This document shows, piece after piece, positions 36,701 to 49,082 of a stretch of 64,000 nt of DNA. The stretch is from assembly GCA_012934845.2 (NCBI GenBank), contig WNNJ02002733.1, positions 1 to 64,000 on the forward strand, in the 5' to 3' direction. The notes beneath the pieces were generated by a model. The model worked only from the letters and a program-made list of their open reading frames with translations. It was not told the origin of the DNA and ran no database searches. The translations under genes were made by a program, and so were the position numbers. The stretch's first letter is position 1. The number at the start of each line of letters is the position of its first letter. The stretch comes from Pomphorhynchus laevis (taxonomy: Eukaryota > Acanthocephala > Palaeacanthocephala > Echinorhynchida > Pomphorhynchidae).

Positions 36701-37555
36701 ACATAGGAGAGATGGAGCGCCATCGAATTTTTGGACGGGTGTGGACAACTTGAAAATTTCCGTCTATGTTTCGGATGGAGAGTGATGTTTCGCCGTTTTC
36801 CTCGCGACGGCGTTTTTCGATGCGGGCTGAAGAGATTTGAGCGATTTCAGAAGGGGCGCGATCGGGGAAAATTCGAGTGGTTGAAGATGACATGAGTTTG
36901 AATCGTTGAGAGAGGACAGAAGACGCGTGAGAGCGATGCTTGAAAAAAATTTTAGGAGAGGTGGCTGGGAAGGATTAGATTGAGAAGATTTGTTTAGACG
37001 AATGAATGCGACAGGAGAAATGTCCTTGAAAAAGGATGGTTTATCCGCAGGAACAATAGACGAGATGATGGATCTGAAAGGCGGAAACATCGTGGTCTAG
37101 ACGTGCTTGTGGAGATAAGGAGTTAGAAGGCGTGATATTAGTGACAATGACGCAACGATCGCGAGAAGCAAAGCGTTTCCATAAAGGAGGACGATTGACG
37201 TGAGTAGGTAATATCACGATAGAAGAGCTGGCAGTTGATGATTTGGAGGGATTTGGTTTGACGACGGGAGACATAGAGGATAATGATAATAAAGAGGGTG
37301 GCAAGCGATGTGAGGAAAGGTTATGAGTGGAAAGATAGTGGAGGTTGGTGGAGGTGATTTTGATTGATGGATGCAAGGTATTGAGAAAGGAGACTGGAAG
37401 GACGGGACGTGGGGTGTCGGGGAGTGAAGATGACATGGAATGGGAAGTGTATATGGTGGCAGGGTCGGTGGGTGGAGAAAAGACATTAGAAACGACGGGG
37501 GTAGTTTGAGTTGACGTGTTGGATGTTGATATGTGCTTATTGGAAAGGTTGCAGA
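33767..37555 (-). mobile_element. LINE family A copy A3, near full-length
   Basis: 3.8 kb. ORF1 remnants lie at 37486-36764, Pro/Ser-rich at first, then FASRDRCVIVTNITPS and VAFIRLNKSSQSN, which read like the RRM-type ORF1 core of CR1/L2 elements. ORF2 endonuclease starts near 36723 (GIVAFARHPASL) and continues in the open frame 36369-35176 (LDLAIVYRPGSS, LSDFNIRLDRPSS, SDPGLSDHFLITLDL, then HILKSICSSISPFL of the RT start). The RT frame 34988-34389 has SLDLSSAFDIVDHSVLL (A), FCGVPQGSVLGPLLFSLLLG (B) and QYADDILIYAHAP (C), all catalytic residues present. ORF2 is split by a few frame breaks, so it is not coding as it stands. Ends with the 3' hairpin near 33780. Inserted between two parts of a family B element. 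Confidence 0.92.
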
Positions 37556-37559
37556 TTAG

Positions 37560-38275
37560 TACGGCGGTGAGGGAACGGCGGTGAGAAAGATAGGAAACAC
37601 GGAGATTTGGAATGAGTTCGAAGAGTGTTTTAGAAAGCGATTAAAATCACGAAAAGATTGACGGAGTCGACGCTTGGAAAGACTAGAGTCGAAATCGAAC
37701 CAGGGATCATAGCGCAAGCGCTGAAAACGTCGAGGTCGAGCAGGCAGAAGGTTATTGAGAATAGTCGTAATATAGAATCAAACAGAATGCAGAGTCATCG
37801 TGAGAACGATATTTAAGTGGAAGTGAAAAGAGTGAAGTATTGAGTAATGCTGCACAGAGAATATAGATATCGAGAAGTTTCTAGCGTTAACTTAGATTAT
37901 CTAATGTTAAAGGCGGAGAAGGAGGATGGGGACGAGTAAAAGTGACAAGGAAATGATCGGACAAACCTGGATCAGTAATTCACAAGGAGGTATAATCATT
38001 GAAGCAGTATAGAATAGCACTGATGTAGACAGCACCGCCGGGAATATGAGTTGGGCTTGTTGAATGTAATTTATAGTTAAAATCAGAAAAAAAGATTAGT
38101 TAAAGTGATAGAGTCAGAGTCAGCCAGGCGATCAATACGAATGTTAAAATCACCGAGAACAAATGAAGGAGTATAAGACAAGGAACAGTGAGAAAGAAGA
38201 TCTGCAAGCTCGCTAAAGAACATACGTGATGATGCATCTGAGCCTGGACAGTATACAATCACAATTTCCAGAGGA
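37560..38275 (-). mobile_element. LINE family B, minus copy, 5' (endonuclease) piece
   Basis: Matches on the opposite strand the endonuclease and linker of the plus B copy (41400-41850), for example CCAAATCTCCGTG at 37598 and the SDHFLVTLT region near 37950. About 650 bp of B between this piece and the RT piece at 33735 is missing, so either A3 insertion came with a deletion, or two B copies are involved. At 38275 it is joined directly to LINE C sequence. Confidence 0.75.
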
Positions 38276-39176
38276 AAATGAGTTGATAATCTGCAAAGAA
38301 TATACAGAGAATATCATTTTGCAACGATACTGGATCAGCAGAACTTTTCATGATCGACTAAATCTTTATTTACATCGTCTGCCAAAGCTAGATGAGAGTA
38401 TGGTAATCGGAGAAGCAAATCATTCATGAAGATTATATAGAGCAGTGCCAAGGACTGATCCTTGATGCACTCCAGAATTAACATTCACCGAGTAAGAAAG
38501 CACACCTCCTACAAACCTCTGAAAGACCTATTCGATAGAAATTGCCTGACCACTCACAAATATATGAATAGGGTCAATAGTGATACAGTACGAGACCATA
38601 CCATCATGTGGAACCCTATCAAAGGCTTTCGAACAATCAAGGAAGATTATGTGAACCCAGCACTCAGAGCATTTGCCAATTTTTCACGCGCAGTCAGTAG
38701 ATTAGTTAGACATCAATGTCAAATCCTTAAACCGTGCTAATATATGATTGCAGTTCAGATGATCCCTGATTCTATTAGCAATGAGTCTTTCTAAAAGTTT
38801 GCAGAATACACTGGTCAAACTGATGGACCGATAGTCCGAACAAGAACTAGCAGGATGCTTTTTGTAAATGGATACCACAATTGCACATTTCCAACTGTCA
38901 GGAATCCAAGATGTGCCCAAGCTAAATCTGAAAAACAGAATAAAACCATCACTCAGTCGGTCGCTAGGGTTTTGACTAGAAAGGGGACAATATTGTCTGG
39001 TCCCGGAGATGCAATCGGATCTAGCTTCATAACCTCGTTAAACACCTCATCAACTCTGAGTGGACGAAAACAACACCGATTTGCAATCAAAAACACACTT
39101 CAAACTAACGTCATGATGTTTGCAGTAATCGAAGCTTTCACTGAGAAGCTATCAGCTCAAAGTTGGGCGATAAGAA
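38276..39176 (-). mobile_element. LINE family C copy C2, RT part
   Basis: Frames on the minus strand give LDPIASPGPDNIVP, then GTSWIPDSWKCAIVVSIYKK and SDYRSISLTSVFCKLLERLI (38920-38702), then near 38470 GVHQGSVLGTALYIIFMNDL (motif B). The catalytic YADD position reads LADDV. These are the palm signatures of a CR1/Jockey-type LINE and the best match in the window to the C1 terminal piece. The element is cut at 39176 by LINE A4 and resumes at 40148. Confidence 0.85.
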
Positions 39177-40147
39177 ATAAAAAAAAGGATTTATTTTAAC
39201 GTGGCAAATGCGTGCCAGCGCACGCTTACATGATCACAACAATCAAAACTGTGAATCAGGTGTCGAGAAGGTGTGAACGGAGGAGGTGTTTGAATGTGAT
39301 AAAGGAGGGAGCGCGGCGGACGTCGAGAGGGAGTTGATTCCAGGCGAGTGAGGCGGCGACGAGGAAGGATCGGAGACCGTAGTTGTTGGAATAATTAGGA
39401 ACGTGGAGTAAGAGGGTATGACAGGAACAAAGCGATAGCGAGGTGGGGCGAGTATCGTCTAAGAAAGGAAGGTTGATGAACGATGGGGAGCCGACAGCGA
39501 TGAGACGAAAAGTAACGAGAAAAAGGCGGAGTTTGATGCGGATGTGGATGGTGGGCCTGGAGAGTTGGGCAAAATATGTGGATGTGTGGTCGAAGCGACG
39601 GAGACGAAAGAGCACTCGAACGGCGGTGTTGATTATTCGTTGTAGGGGTAGAATGATGGATTTTGGAGAATTGGCGAAAAGGCTAAGGCAGTAATCGATT
39701 TTAGGGAAAAGAAGCGATGAAAGAAGAGACATACAAGAACGGAAGTCGATAAGGGGGCGGATACGGCGGATGTCACAGAGAATTTAGTTAGATGAGCGGA
39801 CCTTTTCACGGACGAAGGGTTAAAGTGAAAGGTGATCATCGAAATGGAAGCCTAAGAAAGTGAGATTGTGGACTATAGGGATGATCGATGAGGCAAAATA
39901 TACAATGGGAGGAGATATGCTTGGTTTACGGGGAAGGATCCACATTATTTTGGACTTTTCGGCGTTTAGAACGAGATGGAGATTGGAGAGACGTTTGTAG
40001 ATAGAAGAAATACAGTTGGAGGCAGAAATGCCGATATCGTGTATGCGATGTGCGGATGCATGAGCATAGATTAGAATGTCATCGGCGTATTGCATGACGT
40101 TAAAGGAGTAAGGTTTGATAAATGGAGAGAGATCGCCAAGCAAAAGA
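39177..40147 (-). mobile_element. LINE family A copy A4, 5' truncated, inserted in LINE C
   Basis: Carries YADDILIYAHASAHRIHD (motif C intact), KSKIMWILPRK, FLGFHFDDHLSL and the C-terminal domain (39732-39256, ending FKHLLRSHLLDT). Near-identical to A2. The 3' tail with the hairpin is at 39177-39230. LINE C sequence lies directly on both sides in the same orientation. Confidence 0.92.
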
Positions 40148-40800
40148 AATGGTTTGGTTAAAATCTCAGCTGGCGTTTGAATTGAGCTAATTGTGGTGAC
40201 AAGAGTTCTGCTGTTTCTTACATATAACCAAACGGTCTTAGAGTTCAAAGATGCATCCTGGCGGCACCTTCTTCCTACTTATAGCGTTTCTAAAGTTTTA
40301 GCCTATTGCATAAGTTCCGGGAGTCGATGTTTGTACGTTTCGAACTAGGAGAACGCCTAAACTTGCGCCACAATTTTTACGGGATCTAAGAGCATCAAGA
40401 AGCTCTCTGTCGAACCAACGATGATGGCCATAAAGTTTAAATTGATCACTTTTCTGCACGGTTTTGAGTAGAACTTTAAAGCCAATAATTTTCTAGTTCA
40501 TTCTTTAGCCTATTGCATAAGTAATATTGGAATAGTAATATCCTAGCGGCACCTCTTTTTACTTATAGCATTTTTTAAGTTTTGGCCTATTGCATAAGTC
40601 ATATTCGACGATAAGATCCTGTTCGTTAAAATCTCAGCTGGCGTTTTAATTGAGCTAATTGTGGTGACAAGAGTTCTGATGTTTATTACATATGACCAAA
40701 AATTCTTAGGGTTCAAAGATGTATCCCTGATGATACCCTCTTCGTACGAATAGCGTTTATGAAATTTTAGCCTATCGTCCACCACATCCATGTAATCGTA
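40148..40800 (-). mobile_element. LINE family C copy C2, endonuclease-RT linker, duplicated
   Basis: Two similar blocks, 40148-40260 and 40615-40800, both encode W-x-YV-x-N-x-RTLVTTISSI and TPAEILT. This is the linker before the RT in CR1-like ORF2 (NPKNFWSYV). The repeated AATCTCAGCTGGCGTTT and GTGGTGACAAGAGTTCTG show a tandem or insertion-linked duplication; between them lies TTCTGTCGAACC-like endonuclease-proximal DNA (40380-40440). Confidence 0.75.
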
Positions 40801-43670
40801 TTCTTTCGCGCGATCGCTCTGTTATCATATCAAACTTAAAGCTTTCCGAATCTGCTTCTCAACAATCTCGCCTCGATGATGATGTATCTGCCTTCAGGTC
40901 TCTCCTAGCAACCATTCTTCCTGATGATAATTCATCCCTCTCCGATAATATCGCTACCGTATCTTTGATCCGTTTAAACAAATCCACTAAATCCAATCAT
41001 CTCAGACCTTCACCCCTAAAAATCGTTTTCCGACAGTTCACATGACGATTCAATACTCTCTCAACGTTTGACACTTCTTACCACTTCATATACATGTCGT
41101 ATCTATCCTGACCGCTCCCCTTTTGATATTGCCCAACTCGATTTAGCCAGCATTCAGAAACATCGATGTGAAACAAACGACGAGTCATCCTTATCAATCC
41201 GTCAAATCAACGGAAATTTAAACGTCGTACACACGAGTCCAAAAATCCGATGACGTCCCGTGTTTCCCCTGTCTTCTTTGATAGTCGATCTCGCTCCTGA
41301 GCATACTTTTTGTATTAGTCTTTTCAACACTCGCTCCATTCTTCATAAAGCTGATTTGCTCCTTAATATCTTCGATCAATTATATATCGATATTCGCTGC
41401 ATTACCGAATCCTGGCACTCTGACTCTGATGATCTTGTCCGATCATTTCCTTGTCACTCTTACTCTTACCCGTCCCTATCCCAATCCTTCTTCTCCACAT
41501 CCAACATTAGCTACTTCAATTCGACCTTGGAAACTTCTCGATATCCCTATTTTCTGTTCTACCTTACTCAATTCTTCACCCTTTTCGCTGCCACTACTCT
41601 ATCTTTCTTCCTATTATCTCTGCATTCTGTTTGATTTTGAACTTACGTCGATCCTCAATCACCTTCTGCCCATTCGATCCCAACGTTTTTAGCGCTTGCG
41701 TCATGCTCCCTGGTTCGATTCCTACTATTGTCTTTCTAAGCGTCGACTCCGTCACTCTTTTCGTGTTTAATTGTTTTCTTAAACGTTCTCCAAACATAAT
41801 CTCTCCAAATCTCCGTGCTTACTACCTTTATCTTCGCCGTTTCCATTTCATTATTATGCCTACTAAGCGTACTCTCTTTTGGCGAAATCAACTCGAGTCA
41901 TCTTCCAACTCTAAATCTTACTGGAAAATCTTAAACTCAATTCCTTTAAGATCACCTACCCACTGTAACATAAATCCTGATGAATTCTCTTCTTATCTCC
42001 AATCTAAGCTATCTAATTTACTTTATATTCAACCCATATGCCCCTTATATCCCCTCTTCTCTATGAATACTTTCTTCCCAGAGCTATTCCACCTTCTTAC
42101 CGTTTCGTCTAATGAAATTTTTTCGGTTCTGCTGTCATTACCTAATAAAACAATTCGTTCAGACCCAATTCCCACACTTGCTTAAAAATATTTGCTCATC
42201 TATCTCACCCTTCCTAACCCTATTGTTCAACTTGTCTATTCGTAGCCGCACATTTACTTCCTATTAGAAATACGCCAATGTTCGTCCTCTCCTCACAAAG
42301 AAATCTCTTGACACCTCACAACCATCTTCGTACCGTCCTATCTCATTTCTCCCAGCCATCTCCAAACTCCTTGAGCGTCTTGTTCTCAATCAAGTTAATG
42401 CATATCTATTTCCTCCAACTTGTTTTCTCCCTTCCAAGCTCTTTTCGCTCTAATCATTCTGCTGAAATTGCCGGTCTTAAAGTTTATAACGACTTACTCA
42501 TCTCGCGCGATCAAAAATTATGTAGTGTCATAGTTTCTCTTTATCTATCATCTGCTTTCGACATTGTGTATCACTCGATTCTTCTCCATCGTCTTTGTCA
42601 TGATTATGGATTCTCTTTACACGCTGTAGCTTGGTTTTCTTCAAATCGATCAAACCGTACTTTTCGCGTTTGTTCTAACTCTCCTCTTTCCCATCCTTCA
42701 CCCATCCCGTTCGGTGTTCCACAAGACTACGTATTAAGTCCTTTACTTTTCTCTCTTCCTCTCGGTGATTTGTCTTCTATTTCTCATACATTTGACTTCC
42801 ATGTTATGCAATATGCTGATTACATTCTTATCTATGCTCATGCACCTGTTTATCGTATTCACGATCTTAGTGTTACTGCATCTGTCTTGTCTCAATTTCC
42901 AATCATCTTCCTTCTCTTCGTCTTACTATGAATCCTAATAAATCCAAAATTATGTGGATCCTTCTTTGATGCCCCAGTTTAGAACTTTCATCCGTATCAT
43001 TAACTTCTACAATTCTTCCTAACGTTGACAATCTCGTTTTCTTAGGCATTCATTTCGACAACTGTCTTTCACTTAAACCTTTTGTTAGAGATAAAGTACG
43101 CTTATCTACCTTGATTCTCTGCAACATCTGTCAAATTCGTAGATTGATCGATTTACCTTCTTGTGTGACTCTCATATATTCTCTCTTATTCTCAAGACTT
43201 GATTACTGTCTTAGTATATTTTCCAACTCACCTAAATCTAATCTTCTTTCACTACAACGCATCGTAAACGCATACGTCCGAATTATCATCCGTCTTCGTC
43301 GTTTTGATCATACATCTCCCCATCTTGCTTTTATCGATTTGCCTTCCATTATTTCTCGTGTTCAAATTCGTCTTCTCATTGCTTTCCGCCTTGTAACTTT
43401 TCATTCCCCTTCTTTTCTCAGCCTTCCTTTTCATAATTCTCGTCCTGTTTACTATTCCTTGAATTGCCGTAATGCCCTTCTTTTACTTGTCCCAAACTAC
43501 TCTACCTCCTTTGGCCTGCGCTCCTTCCTTGTGGCTGCTCCTCTCTCATGGAATCATATGCCCATTCACATACGCCAATAAACCACAATGACGTGTTTCA
43601 AACGCCTAATCCGATCACATTTAAACAATTTAAGAAATTTTATCTATGTGACGTTTTGATGTGATTTTTT
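40801..43670 (+). mobile_element. LINE family B, plus copy, near full-length
   Basis: ORF1 core: from 40800, RSVIISNLKLSES, RLDDDVSAFRSLLATIL and ATVSLIRLNKSTKSN, matching A3 ORF1. Next come TYTCRIYPDRSPFDIAQL (41080-41140) and ISLFNTRSILHKADLLLN plus CITESWHSDSDDL of the endonuclease. RT: 42278-42931 with VYNDLLISRDQKLCSVIVSL, YLSSAFDIVYHSILL (the second Asp of the FDxVDH block is Tyr), GVPQDYVLSPLLFSLPLGDL and YADYILIYAHAP (YADD changed). Terminal domain 43111-43581 (RRLIDLPSCVTL, NYSTSFGLRSFLVAAPLSWN). Several frame breaks; not active. Confidence 0.88.
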
Positions 43671-43727
43671 AGTTAATAGGACTTGTAAGAATGCAGTTGG
43701 TACGCGTCTGGCACTTTAAATAAATTA

Positions 43728-43928
43728 TTATACGGCGGATGTCACTGAGAATTAAGTTAAACGGGCGGACCTTGTCACGGACGAAGGGCTTAAGGAAAAT
43801 GTGATCACCTAAAGTGAATCCTAAGAAAGTGAGATGGTAGACTATGGTGATAATTAATGAGGCAAAATATACAGGGGATTGATATGTGTTAGATTGACAA
43901 GGAAGGATCCACATTATTTTGTGCTTGT
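43728..43928 (-). mobile_element. LINE family A fragment A8
   Basis: A 200-bp internal piece: MWILPCQSN, HLTFLGFTLGDHIFLKPFVRDK and RPFNLILSDIRRI, the same block as in A2 and A4. Both ends of the element are missing, unusual for a LINE, whose 3' end is normally kept; later deletion or rearrangement is likely. Confidence 0.8.
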
Positions 43929-44529
43929 CTGGGTTGCTCCAATTTGCTTTGTTCGGCTATAAAACGCGCTAGTTCGTACTCACATCGAATATGCCATCCA
44001 AGCGTCGTTCCCATCCACGACTGACGAAATGAGAGGTCTAGAAAAATTCTAAGACATGGCAGCAAACTCATTCGAAGAGCTGAAATGATGAATTATAATG
44101 ATCGATTAACTTCGATGGGTATGATATCAGTGCAAACCAGACTACTCGTTCTGGATCTGTTCGCGAAGTGGCATATAGTTAAGGGGATGAATAGATATCC
44201 AAGGGACTGCGTTGAAATGAATGCCCGACGAAGTCATAGGGGGTCATTCACTCATGCTGCACACAAGGCAAATTGTAAGGTCCACAATGATATCGTGATT
44301 GTCGTGCAGAGCGTTAAAGTTGTGAAACTCTTTACCACATGACATCGTGGCTGCATCATCACAAAAACAATTTTAGGATTTGGTCAAAAGTTGGATAATA
44401 CATGCGGATCAAGACAACATTAGAAAACTTTATCCTTGGATTGTCCATTACTGATATTTTGATTTTGTTTATAATGTGATGGGTTGTACAATGAGCGGGC
44501 AAAACGGCCTTTTCGGTCAAAGCCCTGCA
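43929..44529. other. Unassigned, less AT-rich stretch
   Basis: ORFs at 43889-44071 (minus) and 44085-44342 (plus) are 60-85 codons with a fairly even amino-acid mix (for example RQSWMGTTLGWHIRCEYELARF), but I recognise no family. Could be a relic of a gene or of an unlisted element. Confidence 0.35.
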
Positions 44530-44883
44530 TACATAATAATAAGTAAACTTGATAAGCAGTTAAAATAGCCATTTGCGGCCAATAACTTGTGTGAAATAAT
44601 AATTAAAGTGAATTAGTGCAGACTATTTTACAACCTTGGAACTCAAAAACACAGGTTTGCACATAAACTCGTTTCGAATGACTGATAGATACGGATTAAT
44701 ATACATTCAACAATATACGAACATTAGCTCAAATAGCTGGCTCGCAATAAGTTCGCAAATAAATTAATTAGTTATTAAAATAAGGATAAAGACGTAAGAT
44801 TTAGGACCCTCAAAGTTTTTAGTATTGTTTTTTAGAAGTATTCAAAATTAACTAAAAATAGCCTTCTCATATTTTCAAACATT
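44530..44883 (-). repeat. Dispersed repeat G, right piece
   Basis: Reverse of 20610-20830, for example AGTCATTCGAAACGAGTT, TTCCAAGGTTGTAAAAT and GACCCTCAAAGTTTTTAG. Interrupted at its end by LINE A5. Confidence 0.75.
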
Positions 44884-47155
44884 AAAAAAGATTTATTTTA
44901 ACGTGGCAAATGCGTGCCAGCGCACGCTTACTTGACCACAACAAAACAAAAATGTAAATCATGTGTCGAGGTGTGAACAGAGGAAGTGTTTGAATGTGAT
45001 AAATGAGGGAGCGCGACGGACGTCGAGAGGGATTTGATTCCAGGCGAGTGGGGCTGGCACGAGGAAGGATCGGAGACAGTAGTTGTTGGAGTAATTGGGA
45101 ACGTGATGTAAGAGTATATGACGGGAACGCAGCGATAGCGAGGTGGGGCGAGTGTCGTCTAAGAAAGAAAGGTTGATGAACGATGGGGAGCCGACAGCGA
45201 TGAGACGAAAAGTAATGAGAAGAAGGCGGAGTTTGATGCGGATGTGGATGGTGGGCCAGGAGAGTTGGGCAAAATATGTGGATGTGTGGTCGAAGCGACG
45301 GAGACGAAAGAGCACTCGAACGGCGGTGTTGATTATTCGTTGTAGGGGTAGGATGATGGATTTTGGAGAATTGGCGAAAAGGCTAAGGCAGTAATCGATT
45401 TTAGGGAAAAGAAGCGATGAAAGAAGAGACATACAAGAACGGAAGTCGATAAGGGGGCGGATACGGCGGATGTCACAGAGAATTAAGTTAGATGAGCGGA
45501 CCTTGTCGCGGACAAAGGGATGATTGATGAGCCAAAAGATACAGTGAGAAGAGATATGTTTGGTTTACGGGAGAGGATCCACATTATTTTAGACTTGTCG
45601 GGGTTTAGAACATTATGGAGATTGGAAAGACGTTTGTAGATAGAAGAAATACAGTTGGAGGCAGAAATGCCGATATCGTGTACGCGATGTGCGAGTGCAT
45701 GATCATGGATGAGGATGTCATCGACGTATTGTATGACGTAAAAAAAGTAAGATTGAAAAACGGAGAGAGATCGCCGAGTCGAATAGAGAGAAGCAGGGGG
45801 TCCTATGACTGAACCTTGTGGGACCCCGCAGAAAATAGGGATGGGAGGGGAGGATGATGAATTCGAACAGACGCGAAAGGAACGATCGGATAGATATGAG
45901 GCAAATCATGCTACGGAGGTGGAAGAAAAGCAGTAATCATAACGAAGGCGAGAAATGAAAACGAAGTGGTCGACTATGTCGAAGGCGGATGAGAGGTCGA
46001 GGGAGATGATAACGCTATACAGAGCCTTGTCTCGAGAAATGAGTATGTCGTTGTAAACTGTCATGCAGGCGATTTCTGTGGAGTGATTAGAGCGAAAAGT
46101 GGATTGGAAAGACGGTACAGATTGGATGAGGAGATATGCGCGTTGATCTGTATTAAGGTGAGGCGTTCTAAGGTCTTAGAAAGAGCAGGAATTAGTGAAA
46201 TGCGGCGATAGCTAGAAGGAAGTGAGGGTCGAGCAATTGTTTCTTAAGGAGGGGACGAACGATTGCGGATTTCCAGTGTGAAGGGGAGATACAACTGCGG
46301 ATGGACGACTTAAACAAAGTTGTGAGAAAAAAGGATATCGATGATCATAAGGATTTAAGTATGTGGGATGGCAGGGATCGACAGGTGAGGATTTGTTGGG
46401 TAAGGACATGAGGGCAGATGAAACTTCGGTAGGTGAGACAGGAAGAATATGAAACAGTTCCGGGAGGACGAGGCTAAGCGGGGCAGAGTGGAATAGGATG
46501 GAGACCGGGTTGTGGTAGAGCAACATTGATACTTTGGTCTGGAGAAATGACGAATAATCATGGGGATTGATGTTGCAACGCGAAGAGGACCGAGCAAGGA
46601 TTGAGTTAAAAGTATGTCAGAGTCTTAGAGTTAAATGAAGTTATGATTTTATGCTGCCAGGAGTTGCATTTGGTACGTAGTAGTTTGCGATGATACCGTC
46701 GTAGAGCAATAGTGGAATCACCGATAGTCGGAGTGAGCGGATATCACATCCGAGTGAGCGGTGATAGACTCGAAAAGCATGACGGAGTCGACTCTTTGAA
46801 AGTAGGCGTTTGATGTCAAATCACGGGGCAGATGCAAGCGACGGTGTGGGTGAGGCTTGAAGGACAAGAGAAGATCGAGAGTAAATGTGAGTTCACAGTC
46901 GAAAAGAAAGACGAGATCGTGAGGTGAGGAATATGTTATTGTGGGATAGGATATATACGATTTGAGTAAGGCGAAGCGGAGAAGGGGGAGGTCAAGATTT
47001 CTCCAATGGCGACGTATGATTGTAGGTGTGTGAGGAAGGGTGTGGTTGTAAGTGAGATCAAGGGTGACGAGAAAGTCATCGGGTAGACCAGAATCGAATA
47101 TGGACAGTGAGGTGTTGGCAGCAAAATGATCGGGGACAGCGATGATGTCGAGTTT
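44884..47155 (-). mobile_element. LINE family A copy A5, inserted in repeat G
   Basis: C-terminal domain 45432-44959 (SSLLFPKIDYCLSLFANSPK to FKHFLCSHLDT), a decayed palm, linker and endonuclease up to AATTCGACATCATCGCTG-type sequence at 47150. Contains the 606-bp tract (45837-46442) nearly identical to A1. The 3' end has the hairpin (44915-44930) and a T-rich complement tail TTAAAATAAATCTTTTTT at 44884. Frame breaks are numerous. Confidence 0.9.
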
Positions 47156-47350
47156 AAATCAATTAGTTGCTGCAGGAAATCGGAAATATGATAACGCTTT
47201 AAAACAATTAAACGAATTGAGATTTAAAATGTGAGCAGATCAACGACCGAAACATACGTTAAATAGATTTAGAAAATTTGAGAATAAGCAGTTGCATGCG
47301 GTGATATGTTATTGCGATGAGGACTGTTGAGATAAAGTAGATGAACGCTA
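47156..47350 (-). repeat. Dispersed repeat G, left piece
   Basis: Reverse complement of 20380-20605 apart from a gap (compare AACGCTTTAAAACAATTAAA and GCAGTTGCATGCGGTGATAT). Together with 44530-44883 it makes the interrupted copy of repeat G. Confidence 0.75.
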
Positions 47351-48044
47351 AAAACAATTATACAATTAAATAGAAATGTGATTAAAGTTTTGAATGTAGA
47401 TCGGCATTTATAATTGCTTAGACGGATGAATTGTGAAAATATCAATTAATATTATGGCATGTTGATGTCATTGAATTCTTTAATTTAACAAGTTGCTTAA
47501 ACAATTTTATTTTAAATTCAAATTTTATAGTTATCTCTATTTTTTATTAAGAGTTTGGGCACGCGTTCAATTACAAATTAAACATTCTTCTGTCTATCAT
47601 TTGATGCGTTATATAATTTTAGGTTCTACCCGTTCTTTATTTTCATCTTTCATTTATTTATGGAACATAAATATTATCACACTTTTATTCTAAGACGGAA
47701 AGGTATTCCGATTTTTATTACTAGCTATCTATGGTGTAGATTTTAAATCAACAAAAAATATTGATTTAATATTATTTAAATATCTGAACAAATTTTCATT
47801 TAGCTTTTTCCAAATGTTATGGTGACTTGATAATTCTGGAAGAATGTGACATAATAAGACTACGCAATGACGAATCTGTTTATCTATTTTATATAATTTT
47901 TTAAATCGTAGATATTTTAAATATATAAAATGTATAAAATAATTTTTTAATTTTTAAATTAAAATAGAAAATAAATCTATATGCTGCCTGTTTCGATTCT
48001 AAATTCCCTCATATCAGTTTACGATAAACCGCTTGCTTATCAAA
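47351..48044. other. Non-coding AT-rich DNA
   Basis: No gene or repeat recognised. The 66-codon ORF at 47493-47693 is Phe/Tyr/Leu-rich and without a motif. Confidence 0.45.
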
Positions 48045-48520
48045 TAAATGATCATATCAGCTAACTGTCTACGTATTTTACATCATATATAAATTAAAAA
48101 ATTGCTAATAAAATATAAATAATTAAATAATAAATAATTATATAACTAATTGCTTCAGATATTTCAGGATTGTAGTCTTCAACAGTAAGGAATTTTCATT
48201 ATCCAAAAAATATCGGCAACCGATTGATCGCTTATGCACTCGAGTATACAAGCCGCATTGACTCGCAGAACCGCTACGCTTATCACTGTATGAGAAATGT
48301 CGTTATAACTAATAAAATGTTATATAGGATTTTACATAATTTATATCAAGTTAAAATTTAAAATTAAAATATAAAATAAAAGTCAAGTTTATGAATTGAA
48401 TGAAAATTACAGATGATGTATTATAATAAGGATTAGTGGTAATCATTAGAGGTTATCATATTATCAAGTGAGTGAAATTTTAGAGGTCATCATATTAACA
48501 AGTGAGCCGGAATTTAAGCT
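48045..48520 (-). repeat. Family P 3' region, copy P4
   Basis: Minus-strand reading: TGATAACCTCTAATGATTACC, TCAATTCATAAACTTGACTT, TTTTAACTTGATATAAAT and, at about 48085, AAAATACGTAGACAGTTAG. Only the distal half of the 3' region is present. Confidence 0.65.
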
Positions 48521-49082
48521 TTAAGTTTTATCAGTTTGAGATTAACGGGTTTACTTTTACATTGGATTAGAATTTGTCTTATACCTAATTTGTATCTTAT
48601 ACAACCATATATCTTTGTAGTTTTTCGATGTTTTGCTATAATTGACCGAACTTTCATCCTAAAAATCATGATATGCAATAATCGTTTATATGAACAAGGC
48701 ATTTATGCTCGTTTGTTTTACTCAATTACTAGTTTCCATTAAGGATATTTATCCAATCCGGTATATAGTTATATATAAAAGTCAATATCCCTTACACGGC
48801 TAGGATATTGGGTTTTTAGTGTAGATATGTAAGCAATTAAACCAATCAATTCATTTTAAGTTTGAAAACAAACAACTGTTTTCCCATTTCTTTTCTGACA
48901 ATTTTCATTTTTTAGATGCTTTCATGTGATCCATATTCACCCTTAACGATAAAGTCTGAAAATATAACTACTTCCCTGAAATTTTGTATTATCAATGTTT
49001 CTACCTTTACACACTCAGTAAAATAAATAAGATTCACCTTTTCTGTTAATTGTTTCTACAGATTTTGGCTTAAACGCTAAAG
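48521..49082. other. Non-coding stretch left of LINE A6
   Basis: Overlapping ORFs on both strands at 48514-48742 show no recognisable domain. Nothing else stands out. Confidence 0.4.

Noticed and set aside
44085-44342. 85-codon protein-coding gene
   Set aside because: Starts and stops freely between LINE remnants, with no domain, homologue or splice context recognised.
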